This document shows positions 16,469 through 23,929 of a DNA stretch of 64,000 nucleotides, piece after piece (position 1 is the stretch's first letter; the number at the start of each line of letters is the position of its first letter). A program made the translations under genes and the position numbers. Source of the DNA: DATLGB01 sp963726825 (lineage in GTDB: Bacteria; Actinomycetota; Thermoleophilia; Solirubrobacterales; Solirubrobacteraceae); NCBI GenBank assembly GCA_963726825.1, contig CAVSDT010000002.1:1674001-1738000 (forward strand). The letters run 5' to 3'. The notes beneath the pieces are model-generated. The model searched no databases and was not told where the DNA came from. It was given only the letters and a program-made list of their open reading frames with translations.

Positions 16469-17068
16469 GTGCGGACGCTCGCCGTCCTGCCGGTGAAGTC
16501 CTTCGAGCAGGCCAAGACGCGCACCGCCTTGGACGCCGCCGCGCGCGAGCGGCTGGCCGCGGAGATGGTCACGCGCACCCTGCGGACGCTCACGAAGGTC
16601 GCGGCGCTGGACGGCGTGATCGTGGTCACGAGCGAGGAACGCGCCGCCGCCCCGGCCCGCCGGCACGGCTTCACCGTCGTGGCGGACCCGCACGAGCACG
16701 GCCACAGCGAGGCGGCCCGGCTCGGGGTCGCCGCGGCGCTCGCCGCCGGCGCCGAGCGCGCCCTGCTCGTCCCGGGCGACTGCCCCGGTCTCGCCGCCGC
16801 CGAGCTCGACGACCTGCTCGCCGCCGCGACGGTCGGGGTGACGATCGTCGCCGACCGCCACGGGACGGGGACCAACGCCCTGGTGCTGACCCCGCCGGAC
16901 GCGATCCCGCCGTCCTTCGGACCCGGGTCCTTCGCCCGTCACGCCGCCCTCGCCCGCCGGGCGGCGCAGGAGGTCCGCGCCGCCGAGGTGCCGTCGCTGG
17001 CCTTCGACGTCGACACGCCGGCAGACGTCGAGGCGGCCCGGGAGCTGCTCGGGACCCTGCGCGCGTGA
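16469..17068 (+). CDS. cofC: 2-phospho-L-lactate/PEP guanylyltransferase CofC (FbiD)
   Basis: Activates phospho-lactate or phosphoenolpyruvate with GTP for transfer to Fo. The 199-residue nucleotidyltransferase fold shows LAVLPVKSFEQAKTR at the start, LLVPGDCPGL as the metal-binding loop and FGPGSFARHAALA near the substrate pocket. A GTG start sits five bases after the fbiC stop, and its own stop overlaps the next start as GTGA. This indicates translational coupling. In actinobacteria the substrate is thought to be PEP; the sequence alone does not decide this. Confidence 0.93.
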   Translation: MRTLAVLPVKSFEQAKTRTALDAAARERLAAEMVTRTLRTLTKVAALDGVIVVTSEERAAAPARRHGFTVVADPHEHGHSEAARLGVAAALAAGAERALLVPGDCPGLAAAELDDLLAAATVGVTIVADRHGTGTNALVLTPPDAIPPSFGPGSFARHAALARRAAQEVRAAEVPSLAFDVDTPADVEAARELLGTLRA

Positions 17069-17799
17069 TCGAGGCGCTGGCGCTCCCCGGCGTCCCCGAG
17101 GTCCGGCCGGGCGACGACCTCGCCGGGCTGCTCGAAGCGGCCGCCGCGCGCATCGGCGGGCTGCGCCCCGCGGACGTCCTGAGCGTCGCCCACAAGGTCG
17201 TCTCGAAGGCCGAGGGCCGCGTCGTCGCCCTCGCGGATGTCACGCCGAGCACGTGGGCGAGGGAGTGGGCCGCCGCGTGGGACAAGGACCCGCGCGCGGT
17301 CCAGGTCGTGCTCGACGAGTCCGCGGAGGTCGTCCGGGCCGACGGCGGCCGGCTGATCTGCCGCACCCGTCACGGCTTCGTCTGCGCCAACGCGGGCGTC
17401 GACCGCTCCAACGCCGGCGGCGAGGACGTCGCGGTGCTGCTGCCCGCAGACCCCGACGCCTCGGCCCGCGCCCTGCGCGCCGCGCTCGGATGCGCGGTCG
17501 TCGTCTCGGACTCCTTCGGCCGCGCCTGGCGCGTCGGCCAGGCCGAGGTCGCGATCGGCTGCGCCGGCCTCGTGCCGCTGCTGGACTGGCGCGGCAGCCC
17601 CGACCGGGACGGCCGCGAGATGCACGCGACGCACATCGCCGCCGCCGATCAGGCTGCAGCCGCCGCCGACCTCGCACGCGGCAAGGCGGCCGGTGAGCCC
17701 GCGGTGCGCCTGCGCGGCCTCGATCACCTCGTGCTCGAGGCCGATGGACCCGGCGCCGGCCCGCTCGTGCGCGCCAAGGACCAGGACCTGTTCGGCTAG
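17065..17799 (+). CDS. cofE: Coenzyme F420-0:L-glutamate ligase CofE (FbiB N-domain)
   Basis: Adds the gamma-linked glutamate tail to F420-0 with GTP. The 244 residues match the CofE ligase domain: VLSVAHKVVSKAEGRVV early, GFVCANAGVDRSN, VVVSDSFGRAWRVGQAEVAIGCAG and the glycine-rich DWRGSPDRDG loop. Mycobacterial FbiB carries an extra C-terminal FMN-binding domain that reduces dehydro-F420-0. That domain is absent here, so the reductase must be encoded elsewhere or be one of the other flavoproteins. It is the last gene of the block and converges on the HxlR gene with a 6-base gap. Confidence 0.93.
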   Translation: MIEALALPGVPEVRPGDDLAGLLEAAAARIGGLRPADVLSVAHKVVSKAEGRVVALADVTPSTWAREWAAAWDKDPRAVQVVLDESAEVVRADGGRLICRTRHGFVCANAGVDRSNAGGEDVAVLLPADPDASARALRAALGCAVVVSDSFGRAWRVGQAEVAIGCAGLVPLLDWRGSPDRDGREMHATHIAAADQAAAAADLARGKAAGEPAVRLRGLDHLVLEADGPGAGPLVRAKDQDLFG

Positions 17800-17805
17800 G
17801 GCCCG

Positions 17806-18213
17806 CTAGGCGGCGGAGCGCAGCTGGGTGCGGGCGTCGTAGCGCTCGCGCGCGGACTCCACCCGGTCGCCGTGGGCCAGCGCCCAGTTGCCCAGCGCGC
17901 GCAGCGGCGCGGCGAGGGTGACGCCGAGCGTCGTGAGCTCGTACTCGACCCGGGGCGGGACCTCGGGATGGACGTAGCGCGCGATCAGCCCGTCGCGCTC
18001 CATGGAGCGCAAGGTCTGGGTGAGCACCTTCTCGGAGATGGTCTCGAGCTCGCCGAGGATCTCGTGGTAGCGCCGTGGGCCGTTGCCCAGGCTGAGGAGG
18101 ACGCCGACGGCCCACTTGGACGACAGCACCGAGAGCGAATCCCGGATGAGGCCGGCTGAACGGGCTCGCTCGCGCGAACGCTGGAGTGATGTGTGATCGG
18201 TGACGGTGCTCAT
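17806..18213 (-). CDS. HxlR-type transcriptional regulator
   Basis: A 135-residue winged-helix repressor or activator. The HxlR core is clear: LSSKWAVGVLLSLGNGPRRYHEILGEL, then a recognition helix ISEKVLTQTLRSMERDGLIARYV and the wing VPPRVEYELTTLG. HxlR members often sense redox or electrophile stress, but no conserved regulatory cysteine is visible in this one. The start overlaps the stop of the membrane-protein gene as ATGA, so it is translated as the third member of a unit headed by an ECF sigma factor, an unusual partner for an HxlR protein. Confidence 0.9.
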   Translation of the reverse strand: MSTVTDHTSLQRSRERARSAGLIRDSLSVLSSKWAVGVLLSLGNGPRRYHEILGELETISEKVLTQTLRSMERDGLIARYVHPEVPPRVEYELTTLGVTLAAPLRALGNWALAHGDRVESARERYDARTQLRSAA

Positions 18214-18560
18214 CTCAGTGCGGGACGGAGGGGCGAGGGCTCCACGAGGTAGTCGCGGGTCGAGTCGGTCGAGGCGGGGCGGCGAAGGCTGCGCGGCAGC
18301 ACGTCGTCGGCGGGCCGGCGGCCCTGCAAGGTGAGCGCGGCGTCGCTCGTGACGGCGACGTCCTGGCGCGTGAACTGGGCGACCGGGCGGTTGAGCTCGG
18401 CGCCGGTGACGCTCACGGCGGTCGGGACCGTGATGACGAACATGGCCAGCAGCCCGAGCGCCAGCTGGCGTCGGACGGGGCGGTCGACGACCTGCTCGCG
18501 GACGTCGCGCTCCAGCTCGTCGCCGATGCGGACGAGCTCCGGAGGCAGCGGACGCTTCAC
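18210..18560 (-). CDS. Single-pass membrane protein, putative sigma-factor partner
   Basis: A 116-residue protein of unknown family. One transmembrane segment at about residues 34-53 separates a short acidic/basic N-terminal part from an extracytoplasmic tail of about 60 residues. Its position matches that of an anti-sigma factor: the GTG start overlaps the sigma stop as GTGA. No zinc-binding HxxxCxxC motif is present, so it is not a ZAS-type anti-sigma. The cytoplasmic part (about 33 residues) is short for a sigma-binding domain. The assignment rests on context only. Confidence 0.7.
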   Translation of the reverse strand: MKRPLPPELVRIGDELERDVREQVVDRPVRRQLALGLLAMFVITVPTAVSVTGAELNRPVAQFTRQDVAVTSDAALTLQGRRPADDVLPRSLRRPASTDSTRDYLVEPSPLRPALR

Positions 18561-19123
18561 GCCCCGCTGCCCCGCAGGTCCGCACCCACGGTGCGCAGCG
18601 CGCGCGAGACGCGCAGGCGGGCGGCGTTGATGGTGCAGCCGAGGCGACCCGCGACCTCGTCGTAGGGCAGCTGGTCGACGACCCGCAGCTCGAGCGCCTC
18701 GCGCTGGTCGTCGGGGAGCGCGTGCATCGCGACGGCGATGGCGGGCGCCATGGCCCCGGCGGCGACTCGCTCGTCGACCGCCTCGAAGTCCTCCTGGCCC
18801 GACCACTGCCGCCGGTCCAGGCGCGCATGGGCGGCGGTCTCGATCCGGTTGCGCTTGTGGTGCTGGCGCAGCAGGTTGCGCGCGATGCCGAACAGCCACG
18901 GCGCGCCGGAGCCGTCGGCCATGTCCTTGAAGCGCTTGAGGCCCCGCCACGCCTGCGTGAAGGTCTCGGCGGTCAGATCGAGCGCGACCGCCTCCGAGGC
19001 GGTGTGGCGCTCGAACCACGAGCGCATCCAGACGGCGTAGCGCTCGTAGAACTCGCGGAAGGCCTGCGGATCCGTCCTGGCGGCAGCCAGGAGCTCGGCG
19101 TCGGTGCGGGGCGAGGGAGTCAT
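18557..19123 (-). CDS. ECF-type RNA polymerase sigma factor
   Basis: Directs RNA polymerase to a small regulon. In 188 residues it has region 2 (FREFYERYAVWMRSWF ... DLTAETFTQAWRGLKRF) and region 4 (ALPDDQREALELRVVDQLPYDEVAGRLGCTINAARLRVSRALR), joined by a Gln/Glu-rich linker. The ATG at 19123 is preferred; a TTG five codons upstream is the alternative. It is the first gene of a three-gene unit with 4-base overlaps: sigma, membrane protein, HxlR. The regulatory signal and the target promoter are unknown. Confidence 0.92.
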   Translation of the reverse strand: MTPSPRTDAELLAAARTDPQAFREFYERYAVWMRSWFERHTASEAVALDLTAETFTQAWRGLKRFKDMADGSGAPWLFGIARNLLRQHHKRNRIETAAHARLDRRQWSGQEDFEAVDERVAAGAMAPAIAVAMHALPDDQREALELRVVDQLPYDEVAGRLGCTINAARLRVSRALRTVGADLRGSGA

Positions 19124-19171
19124 GAGGTCTTGCCTCAACTATGGCCCAACGCCGTCAGGTGTGTCTAAAAC

Positions 19172-20830
19172 TCACAGATCGCCTTCGAAGGCGGTCTCGA
19201 GCGCCACGTCGATGCCGTCGCCCACCGGCCGCGCGCGCTCGATGCGCATCGCGGCCCGTGGCCCGTCGTAGGAGACGGTCGCGACCACGTTGTCGAACAC
19301 GGGCGGCTGGCGCAGCCGCCAGCGGATCGTCGGGTCCTCGACGCCCGCGCGCCGCGCCAGCGCGCCGACGAGGCGCTCGGCGGGACGGCTGGCCATCGCC
19401 CGGATCACGCGGCGCTCCTTCTCGTCGAGCGGGTTGCGGAAGGGCGAGCAGACGGCCTGGTAGACGCGGGACGCGACGCCGCTCCCGCTCGGGAAGGCGA
19501 CCTCGGCCAGGTAGGCGTGGTGGACGTCGCCGCCGAGCGCCACGATCGTCGCCGGCGGCTCCGAGCCGGGATCGTCGCCGGGGGTGGCCAGCTCCTGCAC
19601 CAGCGCGGTGAGCCGGCGCCACGAGCGGTTGAAGGCCGCCCAGTGCTCCATGTCGACGGCCTGGCGCACCGTCTCCCCCACGCGCGCGGCGAGCGTCCCC
19701 CAGGCGCCGCCGGAGATCGCCTCGTTGAACGCCTCGAGGTGGTGGAGGCCGGGAACGAGCAGCCACGGGAGCGAGGACCCGATCAGCAGGTGCTGCGACG
19801 TGCGCGCGTGCGCCCGGTCGGCGATGAAGTCCCACTCGTCGTCGTCGACCATCGCGCGTCGCTGCGGGTCGAGCACCCGGCCGGCGCGTGAGTCGACCAT
19901 GATCAGCCGGGCCGGCCCCAGGTCGCGGCAGAAGCTCCACCGCACCGAGGCGACCTCGCGGTCGGCGTCGAAGGCGAAGGCGCGCAGGCGGCCGAGGGCG
20001 TCGTCGGCGGCCTGCACGTCGGCCCACAGCGGCTCCGCGCGCAGTTCCGCGGGCGACAGGTTCCCGAGGTGCTGGTAGATCCAGTAGGAGACGAACGCCC
20101 CCACGACGCGCTCGTCCCACCAGGACTGCCCGCGCGTCTCGGTCAGCCACGCCTGGCTGGTGTTCCAGTCGTCGATGACGTCGTGGTCGTCGAAGATCAT
20201 CGCCGTCGGCACGGTGGAGAGCAGCCACCGGATCGTCGGCTCCCCCCACGACACCGCGTACGCGTGGGTGTACTCCTCGAAGTCCGAGATCTCGTCGTAC
20301 GGCGGCACGGCCGTGTCGCGCCTGCGGCGGATGAACTCCAGCGTGTCCGGCTCCACCTCGTCGGCGTAGATCTGGTCGCCGAGCAGCAGCAGCGCGCCCG
20401 GCCACGCCTCGGGCGGCTGGTCCCGCATCCGCCGCGCGAACGCGCGGAGCGCGTCGACCTCCCGACCCTGCGGATCCTCGTCCTTGGTCAGGTTGTAGGG
20501 CGGCCGGTGCGGATAGGCGACGCGGCAGGACCCGAAGAGGACGTCCATGCGCTCGTCGTCGGTCGTGTGGATGACGCTGGGGGGCAGCTCGTGCGTCCCC
20601 CGCGGGTCGGGCCACGCCAGCTCGCCGTCGAGGTGCACCTCATACGGGGTGATGCTGCGCGGCTGCAGGCCCTCGATGACCACGAGCGCGTAGTGATGAC
20701 CGGCGACGCGGAAGGTCCTCGCCTCGCGCCCCAGCACCTCGACGGTGCACGGCGCATCGGTCTCGACCCAGATCGTGGCGTCCGTCTCCCCGACGTGGCG
20801 GAGCATGGGGCCGAGAACGAGGGTGGGCAC
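19172..20830 (-). CDS. PhoD-like alkaline phosphatase/phosphodiesterase
   Basis: Metal-dependent phosphoesterase of the PhoD family, 552 residues. Metal-site motifs in order are FGSCRVAYPH, LLLLGDQIYADEV, IFDDHDVIDDWN and GGDVHHAYLAEV. No signal peptide or twin-arginine motif is seen at the N-terminus (VPTLVLGPMLRHVG), so unlike classical PhoD it is probably cytoplasmic. An N-terminal beta-rich domain precedes the metallophosphatase domain. The GTG start lies 7 bases from a TAGTTT hexamer on the minus strand, and open frame upstream is ignored. It is divergent from the lipoprotein gene, with only 24 bases between starts. Confidence 0.9.
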   Translation of the reverse strand: MPTLVLGPMLRHVGETDATIWVETDAPCTVEVLGREARTFRVAGHHYALVVIEGLQPRSITPYEVHLDGELAWPDPRGTHELPPSVIHTTDDERMDVLFGSCRVAYPHRPPYNLTKDEDPQGREVDALRAFARRMRDQPPEAWPGALLLLGDQIYADEVEPDTLEFIRRRRDTAVPPYDEISDFEEYTHAYAVSWGEPTIRWLLSTVPTAMIFDDHDVIDDWNTSQAWLTETRGQSWWDERVVGAFVSYWIYQHLGNLSPAELRAEPLWADVQAADDALGRLRAFAFDADREVASVRWSFCRDLGPARLIMVDSRAGRVLDPQRRAMVDDDEWDFIADRAHARTSQHLLIGSSLPWLLVPGLHHLEAFNEAISGGAWGTLAARVGETVRQAVDMEHWAAFNRSWRRLTALVQELATPGDDPGSEPPATIVALGGDVHHAYLAEVAFPSGSGVASRVYQAVCSPFRNPLDEKERRVIRAMASRPAERLVGALARRAGVEDPTIRWRLRQPPVFDNVVATVSYDGPRAAMRIERARPVGDGIDVALETAFEGDL

Positions 20831-20837
20831 GGCGGCG

Positions 20838-20847
20838 AAACTAGCGT
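20838..20847. promoter_or_regulatory. Divergent -10 pair sharing one TA (phoD-like / lipoprotein)
   Basis: The plus-strand TAGCGT (20842-20847) and minus-strand TAGTTT (20843-20838) share the TA at 20842-20843. Each ends exactly 7 bases before its own start codon. The whole intergenic region is 24 bases, so no other promoter position is available within it. Confidence 0.6.
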
Positions 20848-20854
20848 TCCGGCG

Positions 20855-21838
20855 ATGCGATGTCTTGCCTTGGTGTTCGTGGCGGCGCTCCTGCTGAGTG
20901 GGTGCGGCGCGGCGGGGGGCACATCCGTCGGCGACGACGACGCCACGCTGCTCCTGGACTTCCAGCCCAACGGCGTCCACGCGGGCATCTACCTCGCGAA
21001 GGCACGCGCCTACGACCAGGCCGAGGGCATCGACCTCGAGATCCGGCGTCCCGGCGCCTCCACCGACGCCCTCAAGCTGCTGCGCGCCGGCCGCGTGCAG
21101 GCCGCGCTGCTCGACATCCACGACCTGGGCCTCGCCGCGGAGAAGGGGGCCGACGACCTCGTCGGCGTGATGGCCGTCGTCCAGGAGCCGCTGGCGGCGG
21201 TGATCGCCCAGCCCGGGATCAGCTCACCGAAGGCCCTCGAGGGCAAGCGCGCAGGCGTCACCGGCCTCCCGTCCGACGACGCCGTCCTGGACTCCGAGGT
21301 CCGTGCCGCCGGCGGGGACCCGAAGGCGGTGCGCCGCGTGACGATCGGCTTCGAGGCCGTCAAGGCCCTGCTCGCCGGCCGCGTCGACGCCGCGACCGCC
21401 TTCTGGAACGTCGAGGGCGTCGAGCTCGAGCGCCGCCGCCCCGGCTTCAAGGTCTTCAAGGTCGGCGACTACGGCGCCCCGCGCTATCCGGAGCTCGTCC
21501 TCGTGGTCCGCCGCAGCGAGCTCGAGGACGACCCTGCCCTCGTCACCGGCCTGATCCGCACGCTGCAGCGCGGCTACCTCGAGACGGAAGCCGACCCCGA
21601 GAGCGCGGTCCAGGCCATGACCAGCGAGACCGAAGGCCTCGACGCCGGCGCCCTGACGGCCCAGCTGGACGCCGTCCAGCCCGCGTTCAGCGCCGGCGCC
21701 CCGGTCTACGGCGCCCTGAACCCGGCCGCCCTGCGCGCCTGGGCGGCGTGGGACGTGCAGTTCGGCATCCTCAGGCGCAGGCCCGACGTCGCGCGGCTCT
21801 TCGACACCACCCTCGTGAAGGCGATGAGCCGGGACTGA
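20855..21838 (+). CDS. ABC transporter substrate-binding lipoprotein, NMT1/THI5-like
   Basis: A 327-residue lipoprotein with signal sequence and lipobox LLSGCG (Cys at about residue 18), so it is membrane-anchored on the outside. The mature part is a type II periplasmic-binding fold of the SsuA/ThiY (NMT1) group: LLLDFQPNGVHAGIYLAKARAY, LLRAGRVQAALLDIHDLGLAAEKG and the GFEAVKALLAGRVDAATAFWNVEG repeat. Such proteins bind pyrimidine thiamine precursors, sulfonates or similar compounds. No permease or ATPase lies nearby, so the partner transporter is elsewhere. The convergent neighbour gene ends at the adjacent base. Confidence 0.9.
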   Translation: MRCLALVFVAALLLSGCGAAGGTSVGDDDATLLLDFQPNGVHAGIYLAKARAYDQAEGIDLEIRRPGASTDALKLLRAGRVQAALLDIHDLGLAAEKGADDLVGVMAVVQEPLAAVIAQPGISSPKALEGKRAGVTGLPSDDAVLDSEVRAAGGDPKAVRRVTIGFEAVKALLAGRVDAATAFWNVEGVELERRRPGFKVFKVGDYGAPRYPELVLVVRRSELEDDPALVTGLIRTLQRGYLETEADPESAVQAMTSETEGLDAGALTAQLDAVQPAFSAGAPVYGALNPAALRAWAAWDVQFGILRRRPDVARLFDTTLVKAMSRD

Positions 21839-22198
21839 CTACTGCGAGCGGATGCGGCGGAACTCGCGGTTGAAGGACTCGGGGCGGCCCCACTCGTGGG
21901 TGACCTCCACCCGCCCGGCGCGCATCTCGCGCAGCACGAGCTCGCCCGGGATCCCCTCGCGGTCGAGGGCCTTCAACGCGGAGCGCACCGCCGACGCCGC
22001 CGCCGCGTGCCCGAACTGGTGGGCGACGATGATGCGCCAGTGCCAGTCGTGGTGTGAGTACGGCTGCGGGTTGCAGACCACCATGAGCGTCGCCGCGTCC
22101 ATGTAGCGCGATTCGTCCACCCGCAGGTCGAACTCGAGGTCCGTCCAGTCGGCCGGAAGCGCGTCGAGGATCTCCTGGAAGTCGTCGGCGAGGGCCAT
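21839..22198 (-). CDS. Conserved hypothetical small protein
   Basis: I do not recognise the family. The product is 119 residues, soluble, with no signal peptide. Notable features are an early acidic stretch (FDLRVDESRYMDAATLMVVC), a HHDWHWRIIVAHQFGHAAAA segment rich in His and Trp, and a basic C-terminus. The HxxxH-like spacing in the second segment could suggest metal binding, but the rest does not look like a protease. A TAGGCT hexamer ends 8 bases before the ATG, which supports this start. It converges on the lipoprotein gene. Confidence 0.75.
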   Translation of the reverse strand: MALADDFQEILDALPADWTDLEFDLRVDESRYMDAATLMVVCNPQPYSHHDWHWRIIVAHQFGHAAAASAVRSALKALDREGIPGELVLREMRAGRVEVTHEWGRPESFNREFRRIRSQ

Positions 22199-22206
22199 CG
22201 AGCGAG

Positions 22207-22212
22207 AGCCTA
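22207..22212 (-). promoter_or_regulatory. -10 hexamer TAGGCT, leaderless
   Basis: The minus-strand TAGGCT ends 8 bases before the ATG at 22198, again consistent with leaderless transcription. Confidence 0.45.
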
Positions 22213-22322
22213 CCCCGCCGCCCCACCGAATCGTCGCACCGCCGTGTCCGAATCGGCACAGGACGGCACACACACGCAACATCCCGATCGGCAAGCTCAT
22301 CGGATCGACAGCCGCTGCCGTT

Positions 22323-22368
22323 ACCGGGTTGCACCGGGTAGCGAATCGGCTACCCGGTGCAACCCGGT
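22323..22368. promoter_or_regulatory. Perfect 20-bp inverted repeat with four heptad half-sites
   Basis: Two perfectly complementary 20-base arms (22323-22342 and 22349-22368) flank a 6-base spacer GAATCG. Each arm contains the heptad ACCGGGT twice, at 22323 and 22333, with the complement ACCCGGT at 22352 and 22362. Within each arm the heptads start 10 bases apart, one helical turn. The repeat ends 15 bases before the ATG of a gene with a ribbon-helix-helix-like C-terminus. It looks like an operator more than a terminator: it lacks a T-tract, precedes a gene and has internal direct repeats. A long hairpin in RNA is also possible. Confidence 0.7.
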
Positions 22369-22383
22369 TTCCGCCACCCCCGA

Positions 22384-22944
22384 ATGACCGACGCCGATCC
22401 GCTCCGCCCAACCCGTCTCAGCGCCGAGGACCTCGCGCCCGGGACGTTCTTCCTCGAGGCCTTCGTGCCGTACGAGGCCCGGTGGTCGGGGCCCGAGGAC
22501 GGCCCGATGCCGCGACAGGACGGGGTCCCGCTGCTCAACCACATCGTCCCCGAGCGGTGGGTCGAGGTGGTCTCCGGCCTGTCGTCGGGCGGGCGGCGGC
22601 GGCTGCTGACGCACAACCCGATGCCCCCGGCGGAGGCGGAGCGGATCCTCGACCTCGTCGGGGCGCTGCCCCCGGCACCCGACGTCATCGCGCGGCGGGC
22701 CATCGCGTCCGGCGGGGCATCGGTGCCGATCGGGGTCGTCGTGCGCCCCGAGTACCGGCGGACGCGGCAGCTGAGCGTCCGCATCGGCCGCGACGAGCAC
22801 GAGCTGCTGGTTGCGGCCGCGCACATCGCGGGCACGACGCCCACCACGCTCAGCCGCATGCTGATCCTCGGCGGGATGCGCAAGATCCTGGCCGAGCACG
22901 GGCGCTACTACGGGGTGGCCGCGCCGCCCCAGGACGAGGACTAG
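22384..22944 (+). CDS. Hypothetical protein with RHH/CopG-like C-terminus
   Basis: A 186-residue soluble protein with no family I can name. The N-terminal two thirds are Pro- and Arg-rich with PEYRRTRQLSV at the junction. Residues from about 128 on (RQLSVRIGRDEHELLVAAAH, then GTTPTTLSRMLILGGMRKIL) have the strand-helix-turn-helix pattern of ribbon-helix-helix DNA-binding proteins. Such proteins bind direct or inverted short repeats and often control their own genes. The four-heptad palindrome immediately upstream fits this. An in-frame ATG at 22357 lies inside the palindrome and is rejected. The next gene starts 10 bases downstream. Confidence 0.75.
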   Translation: MTDADPLRPTRLSAEDLAPGTFFLEAFVPYEARWSGPEDGPMPRQDGVPLLNHIVPERWVEVVSGLSSGGRRRLLTHNPMPPAEAERILDLVGALPPAPDVIARRAIASGGASVPIGVVVRPEYRRTRQLSVRIGRDEHELLVAAAHIAGTTPTTLSRMLILGGMRKILAEHGRYYGVAAPPQDED

Positions 22945-22947
22945 CGT
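22942..22947 (+). promoter_or_regulatory. -10 hexamer TAGCGT, leaderless, overlapping a stop codon
   Basis: TAGCGT begins on the TAG stop of the preceding gene and ends 7 bases before the ygfZ ATG. It is identical in sequence and spacing to the plus-strand hexamer at 20842. Confidence 0.5.
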
Positions 22948-22954
22948 GGGACGC

Positions 22955-23920
22955 ATGGCGACGCTCCAGACCTCCCTCGCCACCGAGCACGCGGCCCTCA
23001 CGCGCCGCTGCGGCCTCGTCGACCGGGGCGACCGGGGCAAGCTCCTGCTCACCGGGGACGGTGCCAAGGAGTTCCTGCACGGGCAGGTCTCCAACGACAT
23101 CGAGGGCCTCGAGCCCGGGGGCGGCTGCTACGCCGCGTTCCTGACGCCGAAGGGCAAGATGCTCGGCGACCTGCGGGTGCTCGACGGTGGCCCGGCGGGC
23201 CTGTGGCTCGACACGGAGCGGGTCGCCCTCCAGGAGCTCTTCAACATGATCCGGCGCTTCAAGGTCGGCCGCGACGTCGAGGTCGAGAAGCGGACGCTGC
23301 AGCGCGGGCTGCTCTCGCTCGTCGGCCCGAAGGCGCGAGAGGTCGCGACGGCCGCGGCCGGGGCCGACGGGCTGCCCGCCGAGGTCGAGCACGCGCACGG
23401 GCTCGCACGGATCGATGGGGCGCGGGTACGGCTCGTCGCGACGGACCGCGGGGGGATCGACGTCGTCTGCGACGCCGAGGCGCTCGACGGGGTCCGGGCC
23501 GCGCTGGTGGCGGCCGGGGCCGAGCCGGTCGGCGAGGACGCCGCCGAGACCGTCCGGGTGGAGCGCGGGCGGCCGCGCTACGGGGTCGACCTCGACGACG
23601 CCGTGATCCCGCAGGAGGCCGGCCTCAACGACCGCGCCGTGTCCTTCACCAAGGGCTGCTACGTCGGACAGGAGACGGTCGCGCGGCTCTTCTACCGCGG
23701 CAAGCCGAACAAGCACCTGCGCGGGCTGCGGCTCGCCGAGGCCGTCGAGCCGGGTGCCGAGCTGCGCCTCGGCGAGAAGGTCGTCGGCCGTGTCACGTCG
23801 AGCGTCGTCTCCCCCACCCACGGCCCGATCGCACTCGCGCTGGTGCGGCGCGAGGCCGGGCCCGGCGCCGAGGTCGACGTGCAGACGACGACCGCCACGG
23901 TCGTCGAGCTCCCCTTCTGA
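22955..23920 (+). CDS. ygfZ: YgfZ/GcvT-like folate-binding protein
   Basis: Tetrahydrofolate-binding protein that supports maturation or repair of iron-sulfur enzymes. The 321 residues have the GcvT-like fold and the family signature KGCYVGQET at about residues 230-238, which includes the conserved cysteine. Early segments LVDRGDRGKLLLTGDGAKEFLHGQ and the FLTPKGKMLGDLRV loop also match. Radical-SAM enzymes such as FbiC in this window would be plausible clients, but this is only inference. The ATG at 22955 is preferred over a GTG three codons upstream because of the -10 spacing. It converges on the nuclease gene. Confidence 0.92.
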   Translation: MATLQTSLATEHAALTRRCGLVDRGDRGKLLLTGDGAKEFLHGQVSNDIEGLEPGGGCYAAFLTPKGKMLGDLRVLDGGPAGLWLDTERVALQELFNMIRRFKVGRDVEVEKRTLQRGLLSLVGPKAREVATAAAGADGLPAEVEHAHGLARIDGARVRLVATDRGGIDVVCDAEALDGVRAALVAAGAEPVGEDAAETVRVERGRPRYGVDLDDAVIPQEAGLNDRAVSFTKGCYVGQETVARLFYRGKPNKHLRGLRLAEAVEPGAELRLGEKVVGRVTSSVVSPTHGPIALALVRREAGPGAEVDVQTTTATVVELPF

Positions 23921-23929
23921 GGCGGCCGG

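Noticed and set aside
13894..16875. 993-codon minus-strand frame opposite fbiC
   Set aside because: The translation is low-complexity, and the plus strand encodes a fully motif-supported FbiC.
22323..22368. The palindrome as a bidirectional transcription terminator
   Set aside because: It lies upstream of one gene and upstream of a divergent gene, so there is no gene 3' end to terminate; no T-tract follows.
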